NCBI GenBank assembly: GCA_026770585.1
Contig: MU646671.1
Span: 349,500 to 366,176, forward strand
Reading direction: 5' to 3'
DNA from: Baffinella frigidus
Lineage: Eukaryota > Cryptophyceae > Cryptomonadales > Baffinellaceae
Length of the DNA: 16,677 nucleotides
This document shows positions 15,760 to 16,677 of the stretch, piece after piece. Every line of letters begins with the position of its first letter. Within the stretch, counting starts at the first letter, position 1. A model generated the notes under the pieces. The model had not been told where the DNA came from. It did not search any database and saw nothing but the letters and a program-made list of their open reading frames with translations. Made by a program: the position numbers and the translations under genes.

Positions 15760-15859
15760 TCCCTCAAGTGCCCATAGGGTGAATATTCACCCTAACTCGC
15801 CCTAAGCAAGTCCTAGGGCCCTACCGTAGGGCGTATGAGCCTACTCGCCACTTACGGGA
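15760..15859 (+). mobile_element. MITE family D, copy D4
   Basis: Terminal repeats TCCCTCAAGTG / CACTTACGGGA (imperfect), flanked by TA, with the perfect palindrome AGGGTGAATATTCACCCT at 15776-15793. Confidence 0.83.
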
Positions 15860-16155
15860 TACTTGGCGGCCGTGTTGGTAGGAATAAAGGTCTGTCTAGG
15901 TTGTGAGAAAGGTTGGTTCCTCTTTCGCAGCTTTTGGGTACAGCCGTTTGTACGCAGCGTGCAGAGTGTTCGTGACCTGCGTCTAGGTCCTACAAGACCT
16001 CTTTCGGCCTAAACCCTCAACCCTCAACCGTCAACCTTGAACCCTATACCCTTGCAATTACATTTATTTAGATAGTGACGAATGGCCTCTAGGTCTAGAA
16101 TATGTAAATGTTAGCAGATCTCTATATTGCCCAGCTAGGTCCGATTGACCACGTG
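15860..16155. other. Gene-free stretch before the TTTAGGG block
   Basis: A few CCCTCAA units occur at 16011-16040. An exon-like segment (tttcgcag| 15931 to about 15986 |gtcc) is open but shows no protein family, so it is not called. Confidence 0.5.
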
Positions 16156-16677
16156 CTGGGTTTAGGGTTGAAGGTTTGAAGGTTTAGTGTTTAGTGTTTA
16201 GGGTTTATTGTTTAGGGTTGAGGGTTTCGGGTTTAAGGTTTATGGTTCAGGGTTTCGGGTTTATGGTTTATGGTTTATGGTTTAAGGTTTAGGGTTTAGG
16301 GTTTAGAGTTTAGGGTTTAGGGTTTAGGGTTTAGGGTTTAGGGTTTAGGGTTTAGGGTTTGGGGGTTAGGATTTAAGGTTTGGGGTTTGGGGTTTAGGGT
16401 TTGAGGTTTTGGGTTTAGGGTTCAGGGTTCAGGGTTCAGGGTTTAGGGTTAAGGGTTAACGTTTTATGGTTTACGGTTTAGGGTTTGGGTTTAGCGTTTA
16501 GCGTTTAGCGTTTAGCGTTTACGTTGTAGGGTTTAGGTTTTAGGGTCTAGAGTGTAGGGTTTAGGGTTTAGGGTAGAGTGTAGGGTTCAGGGTTTAGGGT
16601 TTGGGGTTTGGGGTTTAGGGTTTAGGGTTCAGGGTTCAGGGTTCAGGGTTTAGGGTTTAGGGTTCAGGGTTTAGGGT
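16156..16677 (+). repeat. Degenerate TTTAGGG block to the window edge
   Basis: G-rich strand on +, opposite to the gene's introns. TTTAGGG is mixed with TTCAGGG, TTTGGGG and TTTAGCG units, with a fairly pure run near 16305-16358. It could be subtelomere leading to a right-hand chromosome end, or intron of a - strand gene lying further right. The impurity argues against the terminal telomere itself. Confidence 0.8.

Noticed and set aside
15931-15986. Possible exon between tttcgcag and gtcc
   Set aside because: Open in more than one frame, but short, with no recognisable protein and no partner exons.
1-16677. tRNA, rRNA or small RNA genes
   Set aside because: I looked among the many hairpins for tRNA-like A and B boxes and acceptor stems and saw none convincing; the hairpins are explained as foldback elements.
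1-16677. Transposase for the MITEs
   Set aside because: No frame shows a DDE/D-type or other transposase motif; all elements here look non-autonomous.

Overview
The window reads as nuclear DNA of a eukaryote, most likely a microbial alga with a secondary plastid. The signs are a GC-rich gene split by many introns, plant/algal-type telomere-like heptamers (CCCTAAA/TTTAGGG and variants), many short foldback transposons, and a predicted protein N-terminus that looks like a signal peptide plus transit peptide with Phe after the cleavage site. I cannot name the species.

The main gene is a 12-exon fatty-acid desaturase of the delta-9 acyl-CoA desaturase (SCD/OLE1-like) type on the + strand, 3024-13552. 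Joined exons are 3024-3592, 3708-3822, 5850-6003, 7227-7272, 8034-8068, 8450-8502, 9741-9774, 9931-9980, 11159-11275, 12851-12917, 13144-13182 and 13494-13552. Together they make 1338 nt (445 residues plus stop). Every junction keeps frame, and all three His boxes are present: HRFFAH, HRKHH and HEDHH. Ten introns begin GT; intron 6 begins GC; all end AG. Most exons are far too short for an ORF finder, so the gene is only visible when it is assembled by splicing.

The introns are the striking part. Introns 1, 5, 7, 10 and 11 are nearly pure telomere-like repeat, always with the C-rich strand as sense. Ten of 11 acceptors follow such repeat directly. The larger introns add foldback elements and stray copies of the gene's own exons: the exon 3 end, exons 4, 5 (inverted) and 10, and an array of exon 9 copies.

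Upstream, about 500 bp away and divergently oriented, 2527-2165 on the - strand looks like the first exon of a MATE-family transporter with a targeting presequence. Its remaining exons are not visible to the left.

Regions: 1-2164, repeats and foldback elements; 2165-2527, MATE-like exon; 2528-3023, divergent intergenic region; 3024-13552, desaturase; 13553-16155, gene-poor and dense in MITEs; 16156-16677, degenerate TTTAGGG repeats to the edge. Two MITE families (A with six copies, D with four) have TA target-site duplications, and family A has two related empty sites inside the window. The two protein genes share no obvious pathway; their closeness suggests only a shared promoter region.
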